From NCBI GenBank assembly GCA_963693085.1, contig OY856409.1:1539792072-1539856071 (forward strand): DNA of 64,000 nucleotides, read 5' to 3'. Both the position numbers and the translations under genes were made by a program. Below the pieces are notes generated by a model. That model was not told the origin of the DNA and searched no databases. It worked only from the letters and a program-made list of their open reading frames with translations. Shown piece by piece: positions 48,546 to 60,497 of this stretch. Each line of letters begins with the position of its first letter. The first letter of the stretch is position 1. Origin of the DNA: Alisma plantago-aquatica (taxonomy: Eukaryota > Streptophyta > Magnoliopsida > Alismatales > Alismataceae).

Positions 48546-51433
48546 CTATGTAGAGGTTAGTCCTTGTGGTTGCCTAATTTGTGATAGAGGTTGTGCAAAA
48601 CCCCTCTCTCTTAGTTGTTGAGAGGTGAGCCGATCTTCTTGATCAATTAGGGTTTGGTGCCCTTGTGCTTGAGGTTGAAGATGACCATGTTGGGTTGTGC
48701 CTTGCGCGAAATGACCTTGGAGTAGTTCTGTTTGATAGCCTTGTCTTGGGTTGTACCTTTTACCGATATGCCTAGTTGAGCTTGGTTGATACCCTTTGTG
48801 GAGTGGGAGCTTGGGCGATGCACTTTGATGTGTGCTATGCACGACACACCTTATTGTGAGGTTGCCTGATACCCCCTTTCCATGTGATGATCTTGGCCGA
48901 TATGCTATGATGAGCTTGGTGGCTTGGTGCCCAATATACCTTGGCCGAGATGATCCTTGTCTTGGATGTGCTTTAGATGATATGAGGTGTTGAGCATTAT
49001 GGTATAGTACCCGATATGATGGATGTACAAAGAACCCTAGATGATGCCTTAGTGGTTACCATGCTCTTGGACGATAGGATGCCTTGGACGATAGGGTGCC
49101 TTGGCCGTCATGAGGGTCCTATGGACGATATGGGTGATGGTTGGATGATAGGGTGTCTTGGGTACCATGATCCTGGTCGACATGTTTCTTGTTGAGAGGG
49201 TTGGCTAATAGAACTCTAATCCTAACCCTAGTTCGTGTGCATGGTAGGCCCTTGGCTGACAGCCCCTGCTGAAGATGCACGATTCATCCTTGAATCTGGT
49301 TGCCCGACACCATGTGAGCTGGTTGCATGACAGGTTGAAGCGTGGTTGGTCGATATGATGGCACAAGTGCTCTAGGGGTTGGAACCCTAGCCGATACACC
49401 CTTTGATGAGGATTGTCGCTGCTCGCCATACCTATAGTGAGGGTTACATGAGCTTTGGTGAGGGTTCTAATAACTCGGAATGTATATAGTTGATAGTTCC
49501 CTGTAATAATGATAATACAAGTGATATGATGTAATCACCTTGAATCTTGCATATATGATAATGAGTTAAGATGATAGGTTGTGAACCAGAAAGCTAGGAA
49601 GCATATGATGTTGCTTCACATGATGATGTGGCTTAGGATTATGATCACATATATGGAGCATGATATATGCTTATGATTGATAATAAAACTATGCTTTCTA
49701 CATCTTATGTGTAATATAATCATGGATGTTGCTTAATACTTGATAGCATGATAATCTTGTTAATCCATGATGGGTTCAGATATCTCTATGGATGCATATA
49801 CTAACCATGCAGTTATTTTTTATGTGGATTCATATCTTGGTAAGAGCTATGAGATGTATGTGCTTGAGTAGCACCATGTGGTAATGAGATAACAAGTTGA
49901 TAGGTCTGAGGACCTAATATAAGGCTGAGTGCCTAGTTGAGGTGTTATCATCTGATGATGAGATAAGGGATGCGTTCCCAGAATGCTGATGCATGATTAT
50001 GATGTCTTGAGAGGCAGAGGTTGATATCATGAGGGATTGAGGTCCCATGATAGTATGATGATGGCAATAATGGTGAAATTCTATAAGGCTATGTTATACT
50101 TTGATTGCCTCAACAATTGGCTTAAAATATACTAATTATTTATAGATGAACATATCATGTAGTTTGCCCTGGCCATAGATCCATCATCGTCAGTATTTGG
50201 TGATGGTGAAACAGGTTTATCCTGCGGGATTACCCGGAGCGCATATTGTTGAATATGAGAGGTTTCCCCTAGCCTAAAATAGGAGGGTTTGAGTGCATCT
50301 TTGGTTGCAGACTTAGGATATATGGAGCATGATATGTGATGATGAGCATGATGCATTCATGGCTCAGATGTATATACTAGCACCTGTGTCAAGGTGAGCT
50401 AGAGATATGGGTAGCTTGCGGAGCTGACCCAGAGGCTGAGGCCTATAAGCACAAGACTGCGGTCTTGCTTGATGAATCGTGTACTGACTACGAGAAGGTG
50501 ACGTCATGGAGTCTGGATCTCCTTATACCTTGTATGGCATCGGATTGGGCTTCACAACCAATGGTTGGACTTGAGCAGGGAAGGCTCACTTCCTTAGGGC
50601 ATAATAAAACGTAATCCAGCCGAATAGTATAACTTTCTTAAAGAAAAACACGGAACATTGATTGAGGCCTTGCTTATATAGTTGATCTAGTTATACTATG
50701 CAGTTGTGTGTACGATCCTTATATTTTGTGATAAGTTCTTATAAAGCTTATTTTGTCAATCATGTTCCATAAAGAAATACTTAGTTATATGCCTCATGGA
50801 GATCTTGGTAAGTCTGATGGTAATAATAGCCTTGATCAGTATGTTGAACATAACAAGTTATCCGTTTTATCTGCTTTTATCTTATAAGGTTTATAGTTGC
50901 GGCGGGGAGTTATGTTTCTCAATGGGACTGTGTGTCTCACCCTGTTGGTCTACAACCTTTTTAGGTGATCACTCTAGACGTGGTGGTGGTCGTGAGGTTG
51001 CGACCGAGCAGATTGAAGAGCAATAGAAGGCAAGAGATGGACATGATGCTGTTTTGGTGGTTTTGAAGTAGAGTCCTAGAGTCATCCCTGTACTCTCGGG
51101 TCCTCGGAGATGTTTGACAATGTTTCATGATGTCTAGCTGTTGTAATTGTGTATATCCTACTGCTAGCCATAGATGACCCGTTATGTATGTATAAACAGG
51201 TGTTGAACTCTGGTGCTGATAGTACAGCTGGTTCCGTTAAGCTGTGGACCTATAACAAGGCTTGTGAATGTTTATATAACATGTTTCTCTGCAGGATCTG
51301 GATGCAAAGTCCTCTTATGAATGTTTCCACAATCAGTTTTAATTAACCTGCATTTTCGGTAATATGTGGTGTATGGTGTTTCCATACATTTTCGTGTGTC
51401 ATCTCGCTATTTGTGTGATGGTGGGGTGTCATG
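48546..51433 (+). repeat. 5' LTR of element D, second part
   Basis: Resumes the D LTR after solo LTR E and is colinear with 57515-60399 in the 3' LTR. It contains degenerate repeats built on CCTTGG and GACGATAGG (about 48890-49190). The end is decayed: GGTGTCATG stands where the 3' LTR has GGTGTTACA. It has no gene. Confidence 0.85.
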
Positions 51434-51440
51434 GTTAGTT

Positions 51441-51452
51441 TGGTATTAGAGC
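51441..51452 (+). other. Primer binding site of element D, one mismatch
   Basis: Reads TGGTATTAGAGC; the consensus TGGTATCAGAGC has a C-to-T change. The following CTCTAGGTTCGC is the leader shared with A and B. Confidence 0.85.
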
Positions 51453-51565
51453 TCTAGGTTCGCTGAGTCTACATGGATCTAGGACTAGGTTTGCGTCTGT
51501 TCTCGTGAGTTTTATAGATTTTCTTACAATAACCTTCTGCCCTCAGTGGAAGATAAAGCTTAAAG

Positions 51566-54500
51566 ATGTCTGCAAACAATGAAGAACATACTGCCGAGAG
51601 CAGTGATGCTGCATCAGTTGATGGAGCAAGAGTGCAGGCACATGAAGATCATGTGCCTGAGGTCCTCCAACTTGACATAGACATTCTCGAAAATCCTGCC
51701 TACCAACAGCTTATGGGGCAGTTGATGGATATGATAAATCACATGGTGGAAAGAGTGCTAGTGCCCCAACCAAGAGAACAGGCTCCCCATGGTGAAACAT
51801 CGAGTATTAGGAAGACCTTCGAGTGGCTTCGTCGAGTCGGAGCTTCAGATTATGCTGGAACGGCTGATCCAACGGATGCATATCTGTGGCTGATAGGTCT
51901 TGAGAAGGCCTTCCGAATCCTCGACATCCCCGAAGCAGAAAAAGTCAAGCATGCTGTCTACCTTTTGAAAGGTAGTGCTGGCCATTGGTGGGCCATCGAA
52001 GAGGAGAAGCGACCTGGTGAGGAGATCAGTTGGGAGGTTTTCCAGCGAGAGTTCGTCAGTAGATACTTCCCGAAGACATATCTAGACAAGAAGATCAACC
52101 AGTTTGACCGTCTACGCTAAGGGACGATGACCATCACTGAGTATGAGGCCAAGTTCATAGACTTGTTGAGTTTTTGTCCGCACATGGCGGCGACAGATGA
52201 TGAGCGGATCAGGTGGTTTGAGAAAGGTTTGAATGCTGAGCTGTCGACACCTGCTGTTGCTTTAGAGAATCAGGAGCGGTTTGCCACATTCGTGGAGTCC
52301 ATCCGTAGGATTGAATGGTCTGTCAGGGAGAAAAGGGAGTCCATGACCAGGAAAAGGCCTGCTCAGTTCCAAGGACAAAGATCTAGTGGCTTCAAAAGCC
52401 AAGGTTTTCAGCACTGTCTGCGATGCAGAGTTCTTGTGTACCATCTCAGTGGTCTCTGAGTAAGGGAAGAGGTTATGTTTCTTCACCGTCAAAGATGCAT
52501 AATACAGCTTCAGTGGCAGTGACAGGGCCATCTAGGAAGCATATAGAAGGAAGGTCATGTTATCACTATGGACAGACTGGACACTTGAGGTCAAATTGCC
52601 CAAGAAAAGATGTCGAAGTAACACAACAGCCGAGATAGAATCAACAAGGGTCAGACAGACATCAACCTAGTGGTAGCAAAGGGTGAGGACGCGGTCAAGC
52701 ATCACAAGAGGGATCGTCTGCTCAAGGAAGCAGAGGACGTGGACAACAAGCAACAACTCGATTCTATGCTATGAGTCATCCAGAGGTGATAGTCAACCCG
52801 TGAGTGGTGACAGGTCAGATGGAGTTATTTCATTCTGATTTGTCTTCTTCTTGCTTTATATCTATTTTGGTTGACCTGGGTGCTACACACTCTTTTATCA
52901 CACATAGTCTACTTGATAGCTGTCCTTTACCTATTAGTTGTAAGAAAGATAGCCTGTTATTAGAAACCCCTCTTGATGGTTCTTCGGTACTTTAAGAAGA
53001 GTGTCCATCTTGTGTTCTATCTTTTTTGGGACATAGTATACAAGTGGACCTTATACCACTTGATATACATTGATTCGATGTGATAATTGGGATGGATACC
53101 TTAGAAAAGTATAAGGTTGTGTTGGACTGTAGTTCCAAGCAGGCAGTGTTTGATGACAACGAAGAAAAGTGGATCTTCCAAGGAGATAGGAAGATTCTTC
53201 CGACGTGCTTAGTGTCAACAATGGTGGAAGAAAAGTTGATGCGGCAAGGTTGTAAGGCATTCTTAGCTCACGTTGTGGATACCAAGGTGAAAGGTCCTAG
53301 CCTTGAGGAGGTGACGGTTGTCTAAGAGTTTCCAGATGTGTTTTCTGATGAGTTCCCCGGTGTTCCCCCACCTCGAGAGATTGAGTTTGAGATCAATCTG
53401 GTGCCAGGAACACAACCAGTTCCCCAAACACCATATAGGATGGCTCGAGCAGAGATGGAAGAGTTGAAGAAGTAGTTACAAGAGTTTTTGGAGAAAGGTT
53501 TTATTCGACCGAGCACGTCGCCTTGGTGTGCTCCAGTGTTGTTTGTTAAAAAGAAGGATGGATCGATGCAGTTGTGTATAGATTACCGACAGTTAAACAA
53601 AGTCACGATCAAGAACAAGTACCCGTTACTAAGGATAGATGATCTGTTTGATCAATTGTGTGGTGCTACAGTGTTCTCAAAGATCGATCTACGATCTGTA
53701 TATCATCAGTTGAGGATTAAGGTGAATGACATACCTAAGTCAGCATGTAGAACAAGGTATGGTCACTTTGAGTTTGTGGTTATGTCGTTTGGACTAACCA
53801 ACACACCTGCCACTTTCATGGATCTGATGAACAGGGTGTTCCGTCCGTTTCTAGATCAGTTTGTTGTAGTTTTCATAGACGACATCTTAATCTACAGTCG
53901 GGACAGTCAAGAGCATGGACAACATCTTCGACAAGCTTTGACTCTTCTTTGCCAACATCAGTTATATGCCAAGTTCAATAAATGTGAGTTCTGGTTGAAA
54001 GAAGTGACTTTCTTGGGTCATGTGATATCTGTAGAAGGAGTCAGAGTAGACCCTAAGAAGGTGGAGTCAGTGGCAGATTGGGAGCAACCAAAGACGCCGA
54101 CAAAAGTTCGCAGTTTTCTGGGTTTGGCAGGATACTACCAGAGGTTTATCCAGGACTTCAGTGCAATCACGTTTCCGATGACAAAGTTGACCAGGAAGGA
54201 TGTACCTTTTGTTTGGGATGATCATTGTCATCAAGCCTTCCAAAGTTTGAAGGAGAAACTGACTAGTGCTCCAATGCTAGTGCTGCTAGAGCCTGGGAAG
54301 GGCTATGTTGTTTTCTGTGATGCTTCCAAGAAAGGCTTAGGTTGTGTCTTGATGCAGGAGGATCATGTGGTTTCTTTTGCTTCATGATAGCTTAAGAAAC
54401 ATGAGGAGAACTATCTGACACATGATTTGGAGCTAGCAGCAGTGGTCCATGCATTAAAGATTTGGAGGCACTATCTTTATGGGGAAGTGTGTCAAATCTT

Positions 54501-56252
54501 TATAGATCATAAGAACTTGAAGTATATCTTTTCGCAGAGTGAGCTGAACATACGACAACGTCATTGGATGGAGCTAATCAATTATTATGATTGTACCATT
54601 GAGTATCATCCTGGTAAGGCAAATGTGGTAGCTAATGCGCTTAGAAGAAAGTCTTCTTCTCTTCCCACAAAGAAAGCACAGTTGAGTTCCTTGGTATGCC
54701 ATAGGCGGGACATGTTTGTCTCCTTGCGGTAGATGAATGTGCAGTTGGAAGTTTCATTGTTAGCAGGATTGTTGGCACAGATGCAAGTCAAGCCTACGCT
54801 GAGACAACAGATCAAAGATGCACAATAGGAAGATGATACAGTGCAGTTGATCGGGTCAGGGACCGGCAGTGAAAAGCATGATGGGTTCCATGAGTCCAAG
54901 GATGGACTAATTTGCTATCATGGTAGGATGGTGGTCCCTGATGTTGATAATCTAAGAAAGCTAGTGCTCGAGGAAGCACACACATCGATGTATGCTATGC
55001 TTCCAGGAGTCACCAAGATGTATCATAATCTGAAGGACATGTATTGGTGGTCTGGCTTGAAGAAGGATGTAGCCGAGTTTGTGGCTAAAGGCGCAGTATG
55101 TCAACAAGTTAAAGCTGAGCATCAGAAGCCAGCAGGTACGTTGCAACCCATGCTGATAACATAGTGGAAATGGGATCATATAACCATGGATTTCGTAGTT
55201 GGTTTACCAAAGACAGTTAGGAATCATGATTCCATTTGGGTAATAGTGGACAGGATGACAAAATCTTCTCATTTCATATCGGTAAAGACAACATATACAA
55301 CGGAGAAGCTTGCTCGGGTATATGTAGATGAGATAGTGTGTTTGCACGATGTACCAGCAACAATAGTCTCAGACAGGGGTCCCCAGTTCATGAGTCATTT
55401 TTGGGAACAATTGCACAAAGCGTTGGGAACGCAGTTGAGGTTCAGTACCGCTTTCCACCCGTAGACAGATGGGCAGTCTGAAAGGACTATTCAAACTTTA
55501 GAGGATCTTCTCCGAGCTTGTGTTTTGCAGTTCCTAGGCATTTGGGACGTGCATCTCAGTTTGATAGAGTTTGCTTACAATAATAGTTACCAGCGGAGCA
55601 TTGACATGGCTCCTTATGAGGCTCTATATGGAAGGAAGTGCAGATCCCCTTTATGCTGGTACAAGTCTGGTGAGTATCAACTTTTGGGTCCTGAGTTAGT
55701 ACAGTAGACAACAGAAAAGATCAGAGTGATACAACAAAGTTGAAAATGGCACAAGACAAACATAAGTCTTATGTAGATAATCGTCGACGACCTTTAGAGT
55801 TCCAGGTGGGAGACAAAGTGTATCTCAAGGTCTCACCTTAGAAAGGTGTGCTGAGGTTTGGCCGGAAGGGCAAACTGGCACCCAGGTATATGGGGCCATA
55901 CCTGGTGATAGCACGTGTTGGCAAGGTAGCTTACAAGTTAGAACTGCCGCCAGAGTTGTACATGTTACATCCAGTGTTCTATGTCAGTATGTTGAAGAAA
56001 AGTCATCCAGACACAGAAACAGTGATACAGCCAGTTGAGGTCGAGCTTAATGAAGGTGTGACCTATGAGGAAGGTCCGGTGGCAATCCTTGACAGGAGAG
56101 TAAAGAGGTTGAAAAGGAAAGACCTGGTTCTTGTGAAAGTTCTTTAGCATCATCGTGGCATTGAGGAAGCCACGTGGGAGCTTGAGGAAGAGATGAGGCA
56201 GAAGTACCCCTCACTTTTCTCTTCGGATTTCGGGGACGAAATCCCTTTGTAG
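51566..56252 (+). pseudogene. Element D gag-pol polyprotein, degraded
   Basis: Starts at the ATG at 51566 (MSANNEEHTAESS) and ends at the TAG at 56250. Gag is at 51566-52430, with a TAA near 52119 and a frameshift near 52410. The zinc knuckle reads CYHYGQTGHLRSNC, its second Cys lost. The protease motif reads DLGATHSF. RT, with FIDDILIYS, is intact from 53488 to 54387. RNase H follows ([15 protein letters not shown]), then integrase ([20 protein letters not shown]) and a one-base deletion near 55740. The chromodomain-like tail is GIEEATWELEEE. I count about 15 stops, nearly all at Gln, Arg or Trp codons. Close relative of A and B. Confidence 0.93.
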
Positions 56253-56263
56253 AGGTTTATGGC

Positions 56264-59200
56264 TTGTAAGGACCCTGACCTTCATTCTGGGCTTATCTTA
56301 TTTGCTTTGCCTAAACACTATGCTTAGTTTCTTGTTAATCACCTTTAGTGGTGATTAGGTTTTGCTTGTGTTTTGTTGAGTGTTGGAGGTGCTACTTGCA
56401 AAATAACCTAAGATAGGGTTGGAGAGCAAGTTTGTCACCTTGAGATATGTCTTTCTCTCTCTTTGCTTCCTCTAGGGTTGAGATGAAGGTTTGGGTTCAT
56501 GCCTTGTGTTGCCTTGGGCTTGGTTGAGCTCTTTTGGGCCTTGGTGTGTGTCGGCCATGCCTTGTATCGGCCTAGAGGAGTAGTGTGTCGGCCATGGATG
56601 GAGTGTGACGACCTTTGACCTTGTTTGACCTCCTTGCCTTGGTTGTGTCACCCTAGCTTGGACATGTGGCCGAACCTTGGTTGAGTGGTGGCATGGCATG
56701 TGCATGAGGTTTGCAAGGTGGTAAAACGTGTGGACAAGTGTCCTTTAGTAAGGTGACACATTGCCTTGGTTTAACCTTGATCCTCATCTATATAAGCCTT
56801 GTCTTTCACTTCCTTAGGAACCCTTTAGCTCTTTGTTGCTCCTCTCTTCCTTGGTTCATGATACACCTACCCCTTTGGTGTGTTTGGTGTCCGATACATC
56901 TTGGTGGAGCAAGTTGGTGGCCGATCCTCTTCTTGAAGTCTTCTTATACTTCCTCTAGCTTGGCGGTTGAACCCTAGGTGGACCTTATTTCTTTGGTAAG
57001 CATCTTCCCTCTCTCCTTAGCATCTTCTTCTCCATCTTGCCTACTCTTTGGCCATGGTGGTTATGGTTCTTGTTCCTTTTCTTGAGGTGGCCGATAGTGG
57101 TGTGCTTGGAGATTTGGAGCTTGAGGAGTTTGCTTAAGGCGGGTTACATAACTCCTAACCGTAGCTATACTATCTTCTTTATGTTGCATGATTTCTTATA
57201 TGTTGATAATCAGCCATGCATGTTATGTTTCTTGCTCTAGTACATGTTTTTGATCTTATGGATATAGTGAGCATGATGTTGTTGATGTTTATATGCCTTT
57301 GGATCTTGTTGGCCGAACCATAGTTTGGGGTTTTCTTTGGTGGCAACACCCCTTTCCCTCCTTGGTCTAGAGAAGTGATTTTGAGCTCTAGTGATGTAGG
57401 CAATACCCCTCTCTCGTTTTAGTTGAGAGGTGAGTCTACATTATAGTTGATTGGGCAACACCCTCCTCTCACCATAGATTTGAGAGGTGAGCTTTTGGTT
57501 AGATGATGACCTATGTAGTTGTTGGTCCTTGTGGTTGCCCGATTTGTGATAGAGGTTGTGCGAAACCCCTCTCACTTAGTTGTTAAGAGGTGAACTGATC
57601 TTCTTGATCAATTAGGGTTTGGTGCCCTTGTGCTTGAGGTTGATGATGGCCATGTTGGGTTGTGCCTTGCACGATATAACCTTAGAGTAGTGTTGTCCGA
57701 TAGCCTTGTCTTGGGTTGTACCTTTGATCGATATGCCTAGTTGAGCTTGGCCGATACCCTTTGTGGAGTGGGAGCTTGGGCGATGCACTTTGATGTGTGC
57801 TCTACAAGACACACCTTATTGTGAGGTTGCCTGATACCCCCCTTGCCATGTGATGATCTTGGCCGATATGCTATGATGAGCTTGGTGGCTTGGTGCCTGA
57901 TATACCTTGGCCGAGATGATCCTTGTCTTGGATGTGCTTTGGCTGATATGAGGTGTTGAGCATTATGGGGTAGTGCTCGATATGATGGTTGTATAAAGAA
58001 CCCTAGATGATGCCTTAGTGGTTACCATGTTCTCGGACGATAGGATGCCTTGGACGATAGGGTGCCTTGGCCGTCATTAGGGTCCTCTGGACGATATGGG
58101 TGATGGTTGGATGATAGGGCGTCTTGGGCGCCATGATCCTAGTCAACATGTTTCTTGTTGAGAGGGTTGGTTGATAGAACTCTAAACCTAACCCTAGTTC
58201 GTGTGCATGGTAGGCCCTTGGTTGACAACCCCTGCTGATGATGCACGATTCATCCTTGAATCTGGTTGCACGACACCATGTGAGCTGGTTGCACGATAGG
58301 TTGAAGTGTGGTTGGTCGATATGATGGCACAAGTGCTCTAGGGGTTGGAACCCTAGCCGATAGACCCTTTGGTGAGGGTTGGCGCTGCTCGCCATACCTA
58401 TAGTGAGGGTTACATGAGCTTTGGTGAGGGTTCCGATAACCCGGAATGTATATAGTTGATAGTTCCCTGTAATAATTATAATACAAGTGATATAATGTAA
58501 TCACCTTGAATCCTGCATATATGATAATGAGTTAAGATGATAGGTTGTGAACCAAGAAGCTTGGAAGCATATGATGTTGCTTCACATGATGATGTGGCTC
58601 AGGATTATGATCACATGTATGGAGCATGATATATTCTTATGATTGATAATAAAACTATGCTTTCTACAGCTTATGTGTAACATACTCATGGATGTTTCTT
58701 AATACTTGATAGCTTGATAATCTTGTTAATCCATGATGGCTTCAGATATCTGTATGGATGTGTATACTAACCATGTAGGTATTTTTATGTGGATTCATAG
58801 CCTGGTAAGAACTATGAGATGTATGTGCTTGAGTAGCAGCATGTGGTAATGAGATAACAAGTTGATAGGTCTGAGGACCTGATATAAGGCTGAGTGCCTA
58901 GTTGAGGTGTTATCCTCTGATGATGAGATAAGGGATGCGTTCCCAGAATGTTGATGCATGATTATGATGCCTTGAGAGGCAGTGGTTGATATCATGAGGG
59001 ATTGAGGTCCCAGGACAGTATGATGATGGAAATAATGATAAAATTCTATAAGGCTAGGTTATACTTTGATTGCCTCAACAATTGGCTTAAAATATACTAA
59101 TTAATTATATATGAACATATCATGTAGTTTGCCCTGGCCATAGATCGATGATCATCAGTATTTGGTGATGGTGAAATAGGTTTATCCTACGGGATTACCT

Positions 59201-60399
59201 GGAGCGCATATTGTTGAATATGTGAGGTTTCCCCTAGCCTAAAATAGGAGGGTTTGAGTGCATCTGTGGTTGCAGACTCAGGATATATGGAGCATGATAT
59301 GTGATGATGAGCATGATGTGTTCATGGCTCGGATGTATATACTAGCACCTGTGTCAAGGTGAGCTAGAGATATGGGTAGCTTGCAGAGCTGACCCAGAGG
59401 CTGAGGCCTATAAGCACAAGATGGCGGTCTTTCTTGATGAATTGTGTTCTGACCACGAGAAGGTGAGGTCATGGAGTCTGGATCTCCTTAGACCTTGTAT
59501 GGCACCAGATTGGGCTTCGCTTCCAATGGTTGGACTTGAGCAGGGAAAGCTCACTTCCTCAGGGCATAATAAAATGCAATCCAACCGAATAGTATAACTT
59601 GCTTAAAGCAAAACACAGAACATTGATTGAGGCCTTGCTTATATAGCTGATCTAGTTATACTATGCAGTTGTGTGTACGATCCTTATATTCTGTGATAAG
59701 TTCTTATAAAGCTTATCTTGTCAATCATGTTCCATATAGAAATACTTGGTTATATGCCTCTTGGAGATCTTGGTAAGGCTGATGGTAATCATAGTCTTCC
59801 TCAGTATGCTGCCCATAACAAGTTATCCGTTTTATCTGCTTTTATCTTATAAGGTTTATAGTTGCGGCAGGGAGTTATGTTTTTCACCGGGACTATGTGT
59901 CTCACCCCACTGATTTACAACCTTTTTAGGTGATTTCTCTAGACGTGGTGGTTGTCGTGAGGTTGCAGCCGAGCAGTAAGAAGAGCAATAGAAGGAAAGA
60001 GATGGACATGTTGCTGTTTAGATGGTTTTGAAGTAGAGTCCTAGTGTCATCCCTGTACTTTCGGGTCCTCGGAGGTGTTTGATGATGTTTCACGATGTCT
60101 AGCTATTATAATTTTGTATATCCTGTTGTTGGTCGTACGTGGCCCGTTATGTATTTATAAACAGGTGTTGAACTCTGGTGCTGACAATACAATTGGTTCT
60201 GTTAAGTTGTGGACCTATAACAAGGCTTGTGAATGTTTATATAATATGTTTCTCTACAGGATCTGGATGCAAAAGTCCTCTTATGAATGTTTCTGCAATC
60301 GGTTTTAAATAACCCGTGTTTTTGGTAATATATGGTTTATGGTGTTTCCGCACGTTTTCGCGTGTCATCTCACTGTCTGTGTGATGGCGGGGTGTTACA
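56264..60399 (+). repeat. 3' LTR of element D (4,136 bp)
   Basis: Uninterrupted copy, TGTAAGGACC to GGGTGTTACA. It shows the empty site of solo LTR E near 57508. A TATA box, CTATATAAG, is at 56788-56796. It has no gene. Confidence 0.92.
56788..56796 (+). promoter_or_regulatory. TATA box in the 3' LTR of D
   Basis: CTATATAAG, same context as 32181-32189. Confidence 0.6.
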
Positions 60400-60404
60400 A
60401 CAAT

Positions 60405-60460
60405 AATCTACTTGGGAAGTAGAATTGGAGATGTGTAACAAGCATCCTTTCCTCTTCTAG
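60405..60460 (+). pseudogene. Last codons of element C pol (chromodomain-like tail)
   Basis: Reads STWEVELEMCNKHPFLF then TAG, matching the end of element B pol (ATWELEEEMRRKYPTLF). It joins the piece ending at 31640 once element D is taken out. Confidence 0.85.
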
Positions 60461-60484
60461 GATTTTTGAGACAAATTTTTTATT

Positions 60485-60497
60485 AGAGGGGGAGAAT
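60485..60497 (+). other. Polypurine tract of element C
   Basis: AGAGGGGGAGAAT directly before the 3' LTR start TGTTACAACC. Confidence 0.88.

Larger units (their letters stand above)
31641..60399 (+). mobile_element. Element D: gypsy retrotransposon with nested insertions in its 5' LTR
   Basis: 5' LTR 31641-32873 and 48546-51433, primer site 51441-51452, gag-pol 51566-56252, 3' LTR 56264-60399. LTRs begin TGTAAGGACCCTGACC. The flanking five bases are AGAAT (31636-31640) and ACAAT (60400-60404), a target duplication with one mismatch. Without the nested E and G insertions the element is about 13 kb, with LTRs of about 4.1 kb. It interrupts the last codons of C pol. Confidence 0.9.
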
